NCBI GenBank assembly: GCA_027038835.1
Contig: JALWGC010000016.1
Span: 1 to 64,000 of the forward strand
Origin: Helicobacteraceae bacterium
Lineage (GTDB): Bacteria; Campylobacterota; Campylobacteria; Campylobacterales; Sulfurimonadaceae
Length of the DNA: 64,000 bases
Reading direction: 5' to 3'
Shown here: piece by piece, positions 14,624 to 23,108 of the stretch
Position numbering within the stretch: position 1 is the first letter of the stretch
Layout: every line of letters starts with the position of its first letter
The notes under the pieces: model-generated
Seen by the model: only the letters and a program-made list of their open reading frames with translations
Databases searched by the model: none
What the model was told of the DNA's origin: nothing
Program-made: the position numbers and the translations under genes

Positions 14624-16606
14624 ATGAAGAAAAAAGCGAATTTTCAAGTAGTATCGGACTATGAACCTGCAGGCGATCAGCCTGAGGCCATAGAGAAACT
14701 CTCTAAAAGTATCTTGGATGGCAACCGCTACCAAACACTTGAGGGGGTGACGGGCAGCGGAAAAACCCACACTATGGCGCGGGTTATCGAGAAGGTGGGG
14801 CGACCGACTATTATTATGACACACAACAAAACTTTGGCGGCTCAGCTTTACAGCGAATTTCGGCAGTTTTTTCCAAACAATCATGTGGAGTATTTTGTAT
14901 CGTATTATGATTATTATCAGCCAGAAGCGTACATCCCACGGCAAGACTTGTTCATCGAAAAGGACAGCTCCATCAATGATGAACTGGAGCGGCTGCGTCT
15001 AAGTGCAACGGCGAACTTGCTGAGCTATGACGATGTGATTGTTATCGCTTCGGTTTCGGCAAACTATGGTTTGGGTGATCCCGAGGAGTTCGAGAGTATG
15101 GTCCAAGCCCTTGAAGTGGGTGATGAAATCAGCCAGCGCGAACTGCTGCTTCGCCTTGTCGATATGGGCTATACCCGAAACGATGCGTTTTTCGACAGCG
15201 GAAACATCCGCGTAAACGGCGAGACAATCGATGTTTATCCGGTCTATATGGAAGGTGAGGCCTTGCGCATCGAGTTTTTCGGCGATGAGATCGAGGCTAT
15301 CTACACATTCGATGTACTGGAGAACAAAAAGATAGAAGAGCATAAAAAGTTTACCATTTTTTCTACCAGCAACTTTACCGTAACCAAAGATCGACTCGCA
15401 CGCGCGATAGATTCGATAGAAAAGGAACTCTCAGAGCGTCTTGAGTACTTCCAAAAAGAGGGGAAATTAGTCGAGTATCAACGCCTGAAGCAGCGCGTGG
15501 AGTTCGACTTGGAGATGCTTGAGACCACTGGAAGCTGCAAAGGAATCGAGAACTACTCTCGTCACTTAACAGGCAAAAAACCCGGCGAAGCGCCCTATAC
15601 TTTGCTTGATTATTTTGAACTCCATCATAAGGACTATCTCGTCATCGTCGATGAGAGTCATGTGAGTTTGCCGCAGTTTCGCGGGATGTATGCGGGCGAT
15701 AGAGCCAGAAAAGAGGTGCTTGTGGAGTATGGATTTCGCCTCCCCTCAGCGCTTGACAACCGACCGCTGAAGCTCGAAGAGTACATCGTCAAAGCGCCAC
15801 ACTACCTTTTCGTCTCCGCTACGCCAAACGAGTATGAACTGAACTTAAGCGCAACTGTAGCCAAGCAGATTATCCGACCAACAGGTCTGCTTGACCCAAA
15901 AGTCGAAGTGCGCCCTATCAAAAATCAGGTCGAAGATATCCACGACGAAATCAAAAAGACGGTCGAAAAAGGGGAAAAAGTTCTTATAACCGTACTTACG
16001 AAGAAGATGGCGGAAGCCCTTACGCAATACCTCGCTGATCTTGGTATAAAGGTGCAGTATATGCACTCCGATATCGACACGATAGAGCGCAACCAGCTAA
16101 TACGCGGACTGCGCCTTGGGGAGTTCGATGTCTTAGTTGGCATCAACTTGCTTCGTGAAGGGCTTGACCTGCCTGAAGTGAGCCTTGTTGGCATCCTCGA
16201 TGCGGACAAAGAGGGGTTTTTGCGCAGTAAAACGGCACTTATCCAGACCATCGGCCGGGCTGCACGTAACGAAAACGGTCGTGTTATCCTCTACGCCGAC
16301 AAAATGACAGGTTCAATGAAAGCAGCGATCGACATTACAAATGAGCGTCGCGCACTCCAAGAAGCCTACAACAAAAAGCATGGCATCACCCCAAAAACGA
16401 CCAAAAGAGCGCTCGATGAGAATCTCAAACTCGAAGAGCACGGCGGCATCTACTCCAAAAAAGAAAAACTCGACAAACTCCCAAAAAGCGAGAAAAAAGC
16501 GATCGTCAAAGAGCTTACACTCAAGATGAAACAAGCCGCGAAAGAACTCAACTTCGAAGAAGCCGCACGTCTGCGAGACGAAATAGCGAAGATAAAACGG
16601 ATGTAG
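14624..16606 (+). CDS. uvrB: Excinuclease ABC subunit B (UvrB)
   Basis: 660-residue nucleotide-excision repair helicase that loads damaged DNA for UvrC incision after UvrA hand-over. Visible are the N-terminal [14 protein letters not shown] block, Walker A GVTGSGKT (about 44-51), the beta-hairpin region [12 protein letters not shown], Walker B VIVDESHV, helicase motifs [15 protein letters not shown] and QTIGRAARN, and a C-terminal UVR motif ([13 protein letters not shown]) for UvrC contact. The length is normal. ATG 14624 is the only start that keeps the conserved N-terminus. It has no ribosome site and lies immediately after the -10, implying a leaderless mRNA. Confidence 0.97.
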   Translation: MKKKANFQVVSDYEPAGDQPEAIEKLSKSILDGNRYQTLEGVTGSGKTHTMARVIEKVGRPTIIMTHNKTLAAQLYSEFRQFFPNNHVEYFVSYYDYYQPEAYIPRQDLFIEKDSSINDELERLRLSATANLLSYDDVIVIASVSANYGLGDPEEFESMVQALEVGDEISQRELLLRLVDMGYTRNDAFFDSGNIRVNGETIDVYPVYMEGEALRIEFFGDEIEAIYTFDVLENKKIEEHKKFTIFSTSNFTVTKDRLARAIDSIEKELSERLEYFQKEGKLVEYQRLKQRVEFDLEMLETTGSCKGIENYSRHLTGKKPGEAPYTLLDYFELHHKDYLVIVDESHVSLPQFRGMYAGDRARKEVLVEYGFRLPSALDNRPLKLEEYIVKAPHYLFVSATPNEYELNLSATVAKQIIRPTGLLDPKVEVRPIKNQVEDIHDEIKKTVEKGEKVLITVLTKKMAEALTQYLADLGIKVQYMHSDIDTIERNQLIRGLRLGEFDVLVGINLLREGLDLPEVSLVGILDADKEGFLRSKTALIQTIGRAARNENGRVILYADKMTGSMKAAIDITNERRALQEAYNKKHGITPKTTKRALDENLKLEEHGGIYSKKEKLDKLPKSEKKAIVKELTLKMKQAAKELNFEEAARLRDEIAKIKRM

Positions 16607-16638
16607 TATCCATCGCAAACGTTACGGCAAAATTGGTT

Positions 16639-16654
16639 CAGCTTGAAAAAGCTG
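16639..16654 (+). terminator. Weak hairpin after uvrB
   Basis: CAGCTT (16639-16644) pairs with AAGCTG (16649-16654). A T-rich stretch follows about 12 bases later. A modest candidate for transcription termination after uvrB, which ends at 16606. Confidence 0.3.
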
Positions 16655-16687
16655 CATATTCACATTTTTTCATTTCAACAAAAATTT

Positions 16688-16716
16688 TTGACATTTAATT
16701 CTGTTTGTAGTATAAT
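16688..16716 (+). promoter_or_regulatory. Consensus sigma70 promoter
   Basis: TTGACA (16688-16693), a 17-base spacer and TATAAT (16711-16716): exact consensus hexamers at ideal spacing, the strongest promoter I see in the window. Transcription should begin near 16723, giving a leader of about 180 bases before the lipoprotein ATG. The leader contains the riboswitch-like fold. Confidence 0.85.
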
Positions 16717-16727
16717 TTTCGTATCGA

Positions 16728-16812
16728 TAAAGGAGAAAAAGCCAAACTCGCCGCGAGGCGGGAACGGAAAGTCATGGGTCTTTGTGCGAAGATTGCCAGA
16801 CTGCCTCTTTGC
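16728..16812 (+). ncRNA. GEMM-like (cyclic-dinucleotide) riboswitch aptamer
   Basis: The leader follows the layout of the GEMM-I aptamer. GCCAAAC is followed by a six-pair stem (16747-16752 with 16757-16762) capped by the GNRA tetraloop GCGA, then AACGGAAAG, where the family reads GACGCAAAG. The second helix is closed by GUC (16771-16773) with GAC (16799-16801) and contains GGUCUU/AAGAUU. The 3' GCCAGACUGCC matches the family's GCCGGGUUGCC. GUC/GAC in place of the usual GCC/GGU is a compensatory change. Several normally fixed bases differ, so the ligand (c-di-GMP, cGAMP, or none) is uncertain. It sits just after a consensus promoter and before an exported lipoprotein. Confidence 0.7.
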
Positions 16813-16844
16813 TATAGAGTTTTTTCTATGCGTCTCCTTTAAAT

Positions 16845-16877
16845 CCGAATATTGCATTGGGAATTTGCAATATCCGG
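16845..16877 (+). promoter_or_regulatory. Hairpin between aptamer and lipoprotein start
   Basis: CCGAATATTGCA (16845-16856) pairs with TGCAATATCCGG (16866-16877) with one mismatch and a nine-base loop. It could be the expression platform of the riboswitch. No T-run follows, so simple intrinsic termination is not obvious. The ribosome site AAAGGACG (16891-16898) lies 13 bases further on. Confidence 0.55.
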
Positions 16878-16903
16878 CTCAAACAACCATAAAGGACGAC
16901 TTC

Positions 16904-18343
16904 ATGCGCACTTTCACATCTTATCTACTCAGAGCACTTTTTGTTTTTTTCATCTCGTTCGGGCTTGCTGGATGCGGCGGCGGTCAAAACGACAACGCAT
17001 ACCAAGACGCTACAAATGAACAAAACGGTAACGGCGACTTCACAAACTACCAACAACCGACAGTTTATTCAGGAAAGTTCATCGACGCACCGGTTAAAGG
17101 TCTTAGGTACAAAACAGCGACACAAAGCGGATACACCGACAAAAAAGGAACATTCAAGTATGAACGAAACGAGTATATTTCGTTCTATCTTGGAAACCTC
17201 TTTTTGGGAAAAGTTCGCGCCAAATCGCTCATAACTCCTTATACGCTTGGAAGGAGCACCCCGTCGGCACCAAACGACAAAACCGTAAATATCGCCGTTT
17301 TGCTGCAAAACTGTAACGGCAACAAAAACGCTACCTACCTCGATGTAAGCGGTTATAGCCACTACAACTTCACGGATGTGGCGCTTGACGATTCTCCACA
17401 AGATTTCATCAACGAACTTGAAAACGCGGGTATTCGCGTAACTATAAACAAAGAAGCGGCACTGAAAAACCTCAACGACGCTTTAGGCTACTCGACCCCA
17501 GACAACGGAAACAACGGAAACAACGGAAACAACGGAAACAACGGAAACAACGGAAACAACGGAAACAACGGAAACAACGGAAACAACGGAAACAACGGAG
17601 ACAACGGAGACAACGGAGACAACGGAGACAACGGAGACAACGGAGACAACGGAGACAACGGAGACAACGGAGACAACGGAGACAACGGAGACAACGGAGA
17701 CAACGGAGACAACGGAGACAACGGAAACAACGGAAACAACGGAAACAACGGAAACAACGGAAACAACGGAAACAACGGAGACAACGGAGATAACGGAGAT
17801 AACGGAGATAACGGGCAAACCGCCTCGGGTGGAGACACCATAGCCGGTATCACCATCCCGCCTATCTCTGCAAAACAGAAAAAAGAGTTTTTAGATGCCG
17901 TCAATGCCGCAAGAGCACAACGACAAGACTGCGGAGTTTACGGTATAAAAGAGCCGGTACCCGCTTTGAAATGGAGCGACAAACTCTACAAAGCCGCTTA
18001 CATCTACAACTACGATATGGTACACGGAGGTGCATGGAACCATGTAGGCTCGAACACCAAATACGACATCGTCGCAAAAGAGAAAAACCTTGGTAAAGGG
18101 AGTAGCATGAGCGATAGAATAAAATTTGTCGGCTACGATTATCGCTATGCGGGTGAAAACATAGCCAAAGGGCAAAGAAGCGTCAAAGAGGTTGTAGATG
18201 GATGGATAGATAGCGATGGACACTGCAAAAATCTAATGAATCCGAATTTTACCGAAATCGGTATGTCTCTGCTTGTAAGCGACGACCCTAACGACAGATA
18301 CCGCAACTACTGGACACAAGATTTCGGTCAGCCTATGCACTAA
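16904..18343 (+). CDS. CAP-domain lipoprotein with Asn-Gly-Asn/Asp repeat stalk
   Basis: 479-residue exported lipoprotein. The signal peptide ends in the lipobox LAGC (Cys24). Residues about 45-110 form a small domain with GKFIDAPVKGLRYKT and SGYTDKKGTFKY, a pattern common in surface proteins of marine bacteria. Residues 201-302 are 34 tripeptides NGN or NGD, a flexible and possibly calcium-binding stalk. Residues about 320-479 are a CAP/SCP domain (LDAVNAARAQRQDCG, then AGENIAKGQRSVKEVVDGWIDSDGHCKNLMNPNFTEIGM). I chose ATG 16904 because AAAGGACG precedes it and the signal peptide starts there. An open frame from 16643 runs through the riboswitch and is not credible. Confidence 0.85.
   Translation: MRTFTSYLLRALFVFFISFGLAGCGGGQNDNAYQDATNEQNGNGDFTNYQQPTVYSGKFIDAPVKGLRYKTATQSGYTDKKGTFKYERNEYISFYLGNLFLGKVRAKSLITPYTLGRSTPSAPNDKTVNIAVLLQNCNGNKNATYLDVSGYSHYNFTDVALDDSPQDFINELENAGIRVTINKEAALKNLNDALGYSTPDNGNNGNNGNNGNNGNNGNNGNNGNNGNNGNNGDNGDNGDNGDNGDNGDNGDNGDNGDNGDNGDNGDNGDNGDNGNNGNNGNNGNNGNNGNNGDNGDNGDNGDNGQTASGGDTIAGITIPPISAKQKKEFLDAVNAARAQRQDCGVYGIKEPVPALKWSDKLYKAAYIYNYDMVHGGAWNHVGSNTKYDIVAKEKNLGKGSSMSDRIKFVGYDYRYAGENIAKGQRSVKEVVDGWIDSDGHCKNLMNPNFTEIGMSLLVSDDPNDRYRNYWTQDFGQPMH
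17504..17809 (+). repeat. 34 tandem nine-base repeats within the CAP lipoprotein gene
   Basis: Unit AACGGAAAC (Asn-Gly-Asn) or AACGGAGAC/AACGGAGAT (Asn-Gly-Asp). The order is one block of GNN type, a long GDN block, a second GNN block and a last GDN block. This pattern points to block duplications. The nine-base period keeps the frame, so copy number can change without inactivating the gene. Confidence 0.97.
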
Positions 18344-18355
18344 ACCCCAAGGGCT

Positions 18356-20893
18356 TTAGCCTAGCGCACTCTCGACCGCGTCGATAATCTCGGCGTAGTT
18401 GAGCTGTTCGCTCATCTCAGAAAGCATGTAGTACAAGCGGGCGTCTTGTTGGCGAATTTTTTCCAAAACCTCTTGCATATCCTCGGCATTTAAAAGCACC
18501 GCTTTGCTTTTTAGCTCTTGCAAAAGCGCTGCATCCAAACGTGCAAGCCTCGTTTCCAACTCTTTTTTATCGACCGATTTTTGTTTGTCGATTTTTTGTT
18601 CGGCATACCGGTAATCAAGTTTGAAAAATCGCCAAAGCAGGTCGTACACCTCATACGCCTGATACGGTTTGACAAGATAAGCATTGACTCCCACTTCTTT
18701 GAGCATCTTTTCGTCTTTTTCCGAAATGCTGGCACTAACGGCGATAATGACGACGTTTTTGTCAAATTCTCTAATCTGTCTGGAAGCTTCTATGCCGTCA
18801 AGTTTCGGCATTTTGATATCCATGAAAACGACATCGAACCTATTTGAGCGAGCGAGCTTAACCCCCTCTTCCCCATCGTATGCGACCATAGCTTTGAATC
18901 CAAGGACATTGAGTATCTCTTGTAGCAGTTTGACGTTGTCTTCTTTGTCTTCGACTATCAAAATACGAAGCTCTTTTGGACGACTTGCAAGCCCTACGAC
19001 CTCTTGCCTTTTCTCTTTCAAAAGGTGCACGCTATCTTGGGTCATACTCTCATCGCACGTTTCGTACGGCAGCTTCACCCAAAACAGACTTCCCTTCCCT
19101 TCTTCGCTTTCTACACCGACACTTCCCCCCATCGCTTCTGCGAACTGTTTGGTTATGGTCAGACCGAGTCCCGTACCCGTAACGGCTGAAGCGCTTCCTA
19201 CTTGCACGAACGGCTCGAAGATTATCTGTTTGTCTTTTTGCGATATCCCTTCCCCTTCGTCTTTGACTTCGATAGCGAACTCTTTTTCATCGAATTCGAC
19301 GGTTATCTCCACGTTACCGAATTTGGAATACTTGATGGCGTTGGAGACGTAGTTCATCAAAATCTGGCGCACTTTTTTCTCATCTATCACTATACACTTT
19401 GGAAGCTCTTTTGGGATGTTGGTCACTATGCTCATCCCCTTCGCTTCGGCTCTGGCGTTGAGAATCGAGACTATCTCGTCCACTACGAACGAAATATTGG
19501 TAGGAACCGGTTCTATGGTGATTTTCCCCGCTTCTATCTTGGCGATATTGAGAATATCGTTGATTAGACTCAACAAAAACGTACCGCTGTTGTAGATGGT
19601 ACGCAAAATCTTCCGCTCGGAGTTCGAAAACGTCTCGTTTTTCATCAACAGTTCCGAGAAACCCAAAATGGCATTGAGCGGAGTTCGTAATTCATGCGAC
19701 ATATTCGCCAAAAAGACCGACTTGGAGCGGTTTGCGTATTCGGCTTCCTCTTTTGCCGCGGCAAGCTCGTCGCTAAGGCGTTTGAACTTTTTCTCATGGA
19801 TATAGAAATAGATAGCGAACAGCAACAGTAAAAGCGCTATTAGCAACGTCAAAAACAGCGTTATTCGCTGCCGCTCGAGCTGAATTTTCTGCTCTTTGGC
19901 TATCGCTTCGGCTTGTTCGATTTTGCGTGTGAGTTCGTGGTATTTCGAAAGTTTCTCTTCAAGCAGGCGATTGTTCTCTTTAATGCGCTCTTTTTGCGCT
20001 CGCAGCATCTCTTGACTCTCTTGGAGTTTCTTTCTCAAAGCTTCGGACTGCTTTTGTAGCGCTTCCTCCTCTTGCGCTTTTTTTTCCAACGCTATTTTGA
20101 GCTCTTCCAAGTTTTGTTTGATGTTTTCTATCTTTTTCTTTTGCTTGGCGAACTCTTTGTTCTTTTGGTTTATCTTTTGTCGCATATGCGCCAAAGAACT
20201 TTTGACTTGTTTGTACTCGTTCTTTTTCTTGCGAATCTCGCTTTGGAGCTTCTCTACCGTTTTTTTGTGCCGTTGCAGCTCTACAAGAAGCTCTCTGTTG
20301 AGTTTTCTGTAACGTTGAAATTTCTTCGCTTCCCGTTTTATCTCCTCGAGCGTGCTTTTATACAGCTTACTCACGCTCACTCCAGACCCCCCGACCAACA
20401 AGATTTCGTCATCGACTTGCAGATGATGCCATCTGATGTTGGCGTCGTTAAGACGTATTTTCACTCTGTGGACTTCATCTTCGTACAAATCGATCATCGC
20501 ATAACGCATACTCGGCGCTTCTATCGTTATAAGTAGCTTTTTATCGGGGAGGGTTTTGTAGATACGTTTCAAATCGTTTTTGTACCCCTCTCCCACCAGC
20601 AGTATGTCGAAAGTTCTGTTTTGGATATCGCCGATACTTGAAAATTTCACAACCTGCAAAGCTCGCTCGCGAATCTCGAGCCCTTTGAGTTTCCTTTTGA
20701 GCGCATCGTAGATTTCGTCGTTTTTGGCCAACACGGCGATAATGAAGTCTCTGTTTCTTTCTTTCGCGCTTTCTTCCCATCGGATATGTTTGCTAAGAAG
20801 ATATGTATATGCGGTTATCACCTCTATTTTGGCGTTTGTATAGGAAAATAGAGTCGAAACGAAAAGAAAAATCAAGAAAAACAAGACGCGCAT
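18356..20893 (-). CDS. Hybrid histidine kinase with periplasmic YfiR-like sensor and receiver domain
   Basis: 845 residues. After a signal peptide, residues about 20-185 resemble the YfiR/DUF4154 family (AYTYLLSKHIRW, DILLVGEG, MIDLYEDEVHRVKIRLNDANIRW, DEILLVGGS), a periplasmic sensor module. A long coiled coil (about 190-340) and one membrane helix (about 348-368) follow. Then come HisKA with phospho-His in FLANMSHELRTPLNAI, an HATPase with DEGEGISQKD and GTGLGLTI, and a receiver domain (VVFMDIKMPKLDG, K in VKPYQ). Start ATG 20893 is preferred because AAAGGG precedes it. ATG 20908 has no ribosome site. The receiver output is probably phosphorelay to another regulator, such as the nearby HD-GYP protein, by inference. 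Confidence 0.88.
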   Translation of the reverse strand: MRVLFFLIFLFVSTLFSYTNAKIEVITAYTYLLSKHIRWEESAKERNRDFIIAVLAKNDEIYDALKRKLKGLEIRERALQVVKFSSIGDIQNRTFDILLVGEGYKNDLKRIYKTLPDKKLLITIEAPSMRYAMIDLYEDEVHRVKIRLNDANIRWHHLQVDDEILLVGGSGVSVSKLYKSTLEEIKREAKKFQRYRKLNRELLVELQRHKKTVEKLQSEIRKKKNEYKQVKSSLAHMRQKINQKNKEFAKQKKKIENIKQNLEELKIALEKKAQEEEALQKQSEALRKKLQESQEMLRAQKERIKENNRLLEEKLSKYHELTRKIEQAEAIAKEQKIQLERQRITLFLTLLIALLLLLFAIYFYIHEKKFKRLSDELAAAKEEAEYANRSKSVFLANMSHELRTPLNAILGFSELLMKNETFSNSERKILRTIYNSGTFLLSLINDILNIAKIEAGKITIEPVPTNISFVVDEIVSILNARAEAKGMSIVTNIPKELPKCIVIDEKKVRQILMNYVSNAIKYSKFGNVEITVEFDEKEFAIEVKDEGEGISQKDKQIIFEPFVQVGSASAVTGTGLGLTITKQFAEAMGGSVGVESEEGKGSLFWVKLPYETCDESMTQDSVHLLKEKRQEVVGLASRPKELRILIVEDKEDNVKLLQEILNVLGFKAMVAYDGEEGVKLARSNRFDVVFMDIKMPKLDGIEASRQIREFDKNVVIIAVSASISEKDEKMLKEVGVNAYLVKPYQAYEVYDLLWRFFKLDYRYAEQKIDKQKSVDKKELETRLARLDAALLQELKSKAVLLNAEDMQEVLEKIRQQDARLYYMLSEMSEQLNYAEIIDAVESALG

Positions 20894-20921
20894 CAACAAC
20901 CCTTTCATCGGTAATGGATCA

Positions 20922-20967
20922 ATTATACACGGTAGTGCTTTTAAATTAAATTAAAATGCGCTATAAT
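20922..20967. promoter_or_regulatory. Divergent -10 boxes between the hybrid kinase and TonB receptor genes
   Basis: Minus-strand TATAAT at 20927-20922 serves the kinase. Plus-strand TATAAT at 20962-20967 serves the receptor. They are 34 bases apart, so the two genes could be co-regulated by one bound factor. No clear -35 elements are visible. Confidence 0.6.
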
Positions 20968-20993
20968 GTATCGAAAACGAACGAAAGGGTACG

Positions 20994-23108
20994 ATGCAAA
21001 AAGGTGTGCTTGGCATCTTGTTGGCTTCATTGCAAATAGTGAGTTTGAACGCGCAGGAGGACTTGCTCAGTCTCGATTTGGAAGACCTTGCGCAAATAAA
21101 GACCGCTAAAGCGTACTCCACCCTTATACGGATCGATAAAAAGTACTCCCCATCGACCATCACCACCATCACCCAAAAGCAGATTCAAGAATCGGGTGCG
21201 AGAACGCTTGACGAACTGCTTGAAATCTACGCGCCCGACATCGCCTACATGTACAAAGTGGAGGGAAATCAACTCGGTATAAACGGTATCATCAGCGACA
21301 GAAACAACAAAGTTCTTATGGTCGTAAACGGCAGAATGCTCAATGTCAAAAGTAGAGACGGCGGTGCCATCACCGAAAGGTTTTTCCCACTTCTTGGCGA
21401 CATCGAAGAGGTGCAAGTCCTAAGCGGTCCGGGTGCTGTCATCTACGGCCCGGGAGCGATTGCGGGGGTTGTTAGCATAACCACTTTCGATGCGAACACG
21501 TTCGAGGGGCTGCAAACCAACGCCGCCGTTGGAGAGGGGGAAGAGTACGGTTATGTCGATATGAAATACGCGCAAAAACTTCTCGATGACATAGGGGTTT
21601 TCGTTTATGCCGGTATCGACAAATACAACGGCATAGACGCCAAAAGAGTAAAAAACAGATTCGCCTTTGACTACCCCGACAAAGATATCCAATCCGATCG
21701 AAATTTTCCTCACCCCACGGTCAATCTCAACGGCTGGTTCAACAAAGGAACGAGAAAGAAACTCCATCTTCAAATCGAAAAAGGGGATTTGGAATTTTGG
21801 AGCAGATTCAGCCAAGATTCACTCGCTACACCGACATACCAGCACTTCTACACTTCCGACAACACTCCTGCAAAACTCCAACATACGGGGATGGAGAGCG
21901 ACCAATGGTGTAGTGTGCTCAACTACAAACAAAGGTTTTCCAAGCTCACTATCGATTATTCGGCGAGCTATCTTCTCTCCGAACTTGAAAAAGACATCAT
22001 CTACTCCGACGAAGGGGTGAAAAAAATCAACGAAGAAAACCTCAACCTAAAAGTGCTACTTACTTACAACCACTCCCATGATATCAGCTACGCTACGGGA
22101 ATCGAGTACACGAAAAACCGCTTTAAAAACTACCAAAACGACATTATGGCTATTTTCAACGCCCCAAAAAGCTGGAATAGCGAGCTCGCTTCGGCGTACG
22201 GGGAAGCGCAAATCGTGTTTTCGGAGCGCTTCATCACCATTTTTGACGGTAGAATCGACAAACACACCTACACCGACCCTCTTTTTTCCGGCAGAATCGC
22301 AGCCATTTACAAAACGACTCAAGAAGAGACCCTAAAACTCAACTTCTCTCGCTCCAACAGACATATAGACGAGGTGGACCTTTATCAGCAAGTCAACGAG
22401 TTTCACAAAACGCCCGACACCGAGTCGATAGAGAGGATGGAGTTCATTTACGACCGAAGCGATACCGAATGGAAAGGCAGCTTCAAAACGACCTACAACA
22501 TCGAAAACGTCGTCGCGTACAATCAGGCGATCAACTCAAGCGAGCTTATAGGCAAAGCGAAGTTCTACACCCTTGAAGGCTCCCTTGGCTATCACGACTC
22601 GAAATTCGACTTCACCCTCTCCCATCTCTACACCAAGCTTGTCGATTTCTCCCTCGCACATGAGCAAATTCCCATCCAAAACGTCTCCGCGAACCCTTAT
22701 GGTTATGGAAACAATCTTGCCAACTGGAACACCAACATCACGAAACTACGCTTCGACTACCAAATCGATAGAAAATGGAAATTTATCAGCTCTTTGAGAG
22801 TTTTTTGGGGATTGGAAGGTGCAAAAGATATGGCAAACTACAACAAAAGCACCCACCAAAGCGACACTTCAGCGCGCTACAAACTCCCCTACTACGACAC
22901 CGGCACCAAAGCGTTTGGAACGAGTGCTTATTTGAATCTTTCACTTAAATACCGGCTCGATGAAAAAACCGTTTTCTATCTACACGGCTACAATCTGCTC
23001 GGACTTGTCGATGAAGAGCTCAACAAACGCAACTATTTCCAAACCTCAAGCAACTACTTCATAGACGAACCCGCCGTTTCGTTTTCTCTAAACTACAAGT
23101 TCTTCTAA
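20994..23108 (+). CDS. TonB-dependent outer-membrane receptor
   Basis: 704 residues: signal peptide, then a TonB-box-like N-terminus (EDLLSLDLEDLAQIKTAKAY), a plug domain (STITTITQKQIQESGARTLDELLEIYAPDI, VMVVNGRMLN, IEEVQVLSGPGAVIYGPGAIAGVVSI) and a beta-barrel ending in the aromatic SLNYKFF. Such receptors import siderophores, cobalamin or other scarce ligands using TonB energy. The substrate is not evident. AAAGGG precedes ATG 20994. It lies between a sensor kinase and an HD-GYP regulator, suggesting that ligand uptake and signalling may be linked. Its 3' end overlaps the HD-GYP gene by four bases on the opposite strand. Confidence 0.9.
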   Translation: MQKGVLGILLASLQIVSLNAQEDLLSLDLEDLAQIKTAKAYSTLIRIDKKYSPSTITTITQKQIQESGARTLDELLEIYAPDIAYMYKVEGNQLGINGIISDRNNKVLMVVNGRMLNVKSRDGGAITERFFPLLGDIEEVQVLSGPGAVIYGPGAIAGVVSITTFDANTFEGLQTNAAVGEGEEYGYVDMKYAQKLLDDIGVFVYAGIDKYNGIDAKRVKNRFAFDYPDKDIQSDRNFPHPTVNLNGWFNKGTRKKLHLQIEKGDLEFWSRFSQDSLATPTYQHFYTSDNTPAKLQHTGMESDQWCSVLNYKQRFSKLTIDYSASYLLSELEKDIIYSDEGVKKINEENLNLKVLLTYNHSHDISYATGIEYTKNRFKNYQNDIMAIFNAPKSWNSELASAYGEAQIVFSERFITIFDGRIDKHTYTDPLFSGRIAAIYKTTQEETLKLNFSRSNRHIDEVDLYQQVNEFHKTPDTESIERMEFIYDRSDTEWKGSFKTTYNIENVVAYNQAINSSELIGKAKFYTLEGSLGYHDSKFDFTLSHLYTKLVDFSLAHEQIPIQNVSANPYGYGNNLANWNTNITKLRFDYQIDRKWKFISSLRVFWGLEGAKDMANYNKSTHQSDTSARYKLPYYDTGTKAFGTSAYLNLSLKYRLDEKTVFYLHGYNLLGLVDEELNKRNYFQTSSNYFIDEPAVSFSLNYKFF

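Noticed and set aside
16643-16903. N-terminal extension of the CAP lipoprotein
   Set aside because: The open frame crosses the promoter and riboswitch-like fold. ATG 16904 has a ribosome site and begins a lipoprotein signal peptide.
17504-17809. CRISPR-like array
   Set aside because: Units are nine bases without spacers and encode part of a protein, so this is a coding tandem repeat.
17483-17904. Long antisense open frames opposite the lipoprotein repeats
   Set aside because: They are forced open by the nine-base period (runs of Val-Ser-Val or Pro-Leu-Ser) and have no ribosome site or domain.
20894-20908. Upstream ATG of the hybrid kinase
   Set aside because: No ribosome site, and it would lie within six bases of the predicted transcription start. 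ATG 20893 has AAAGGG.
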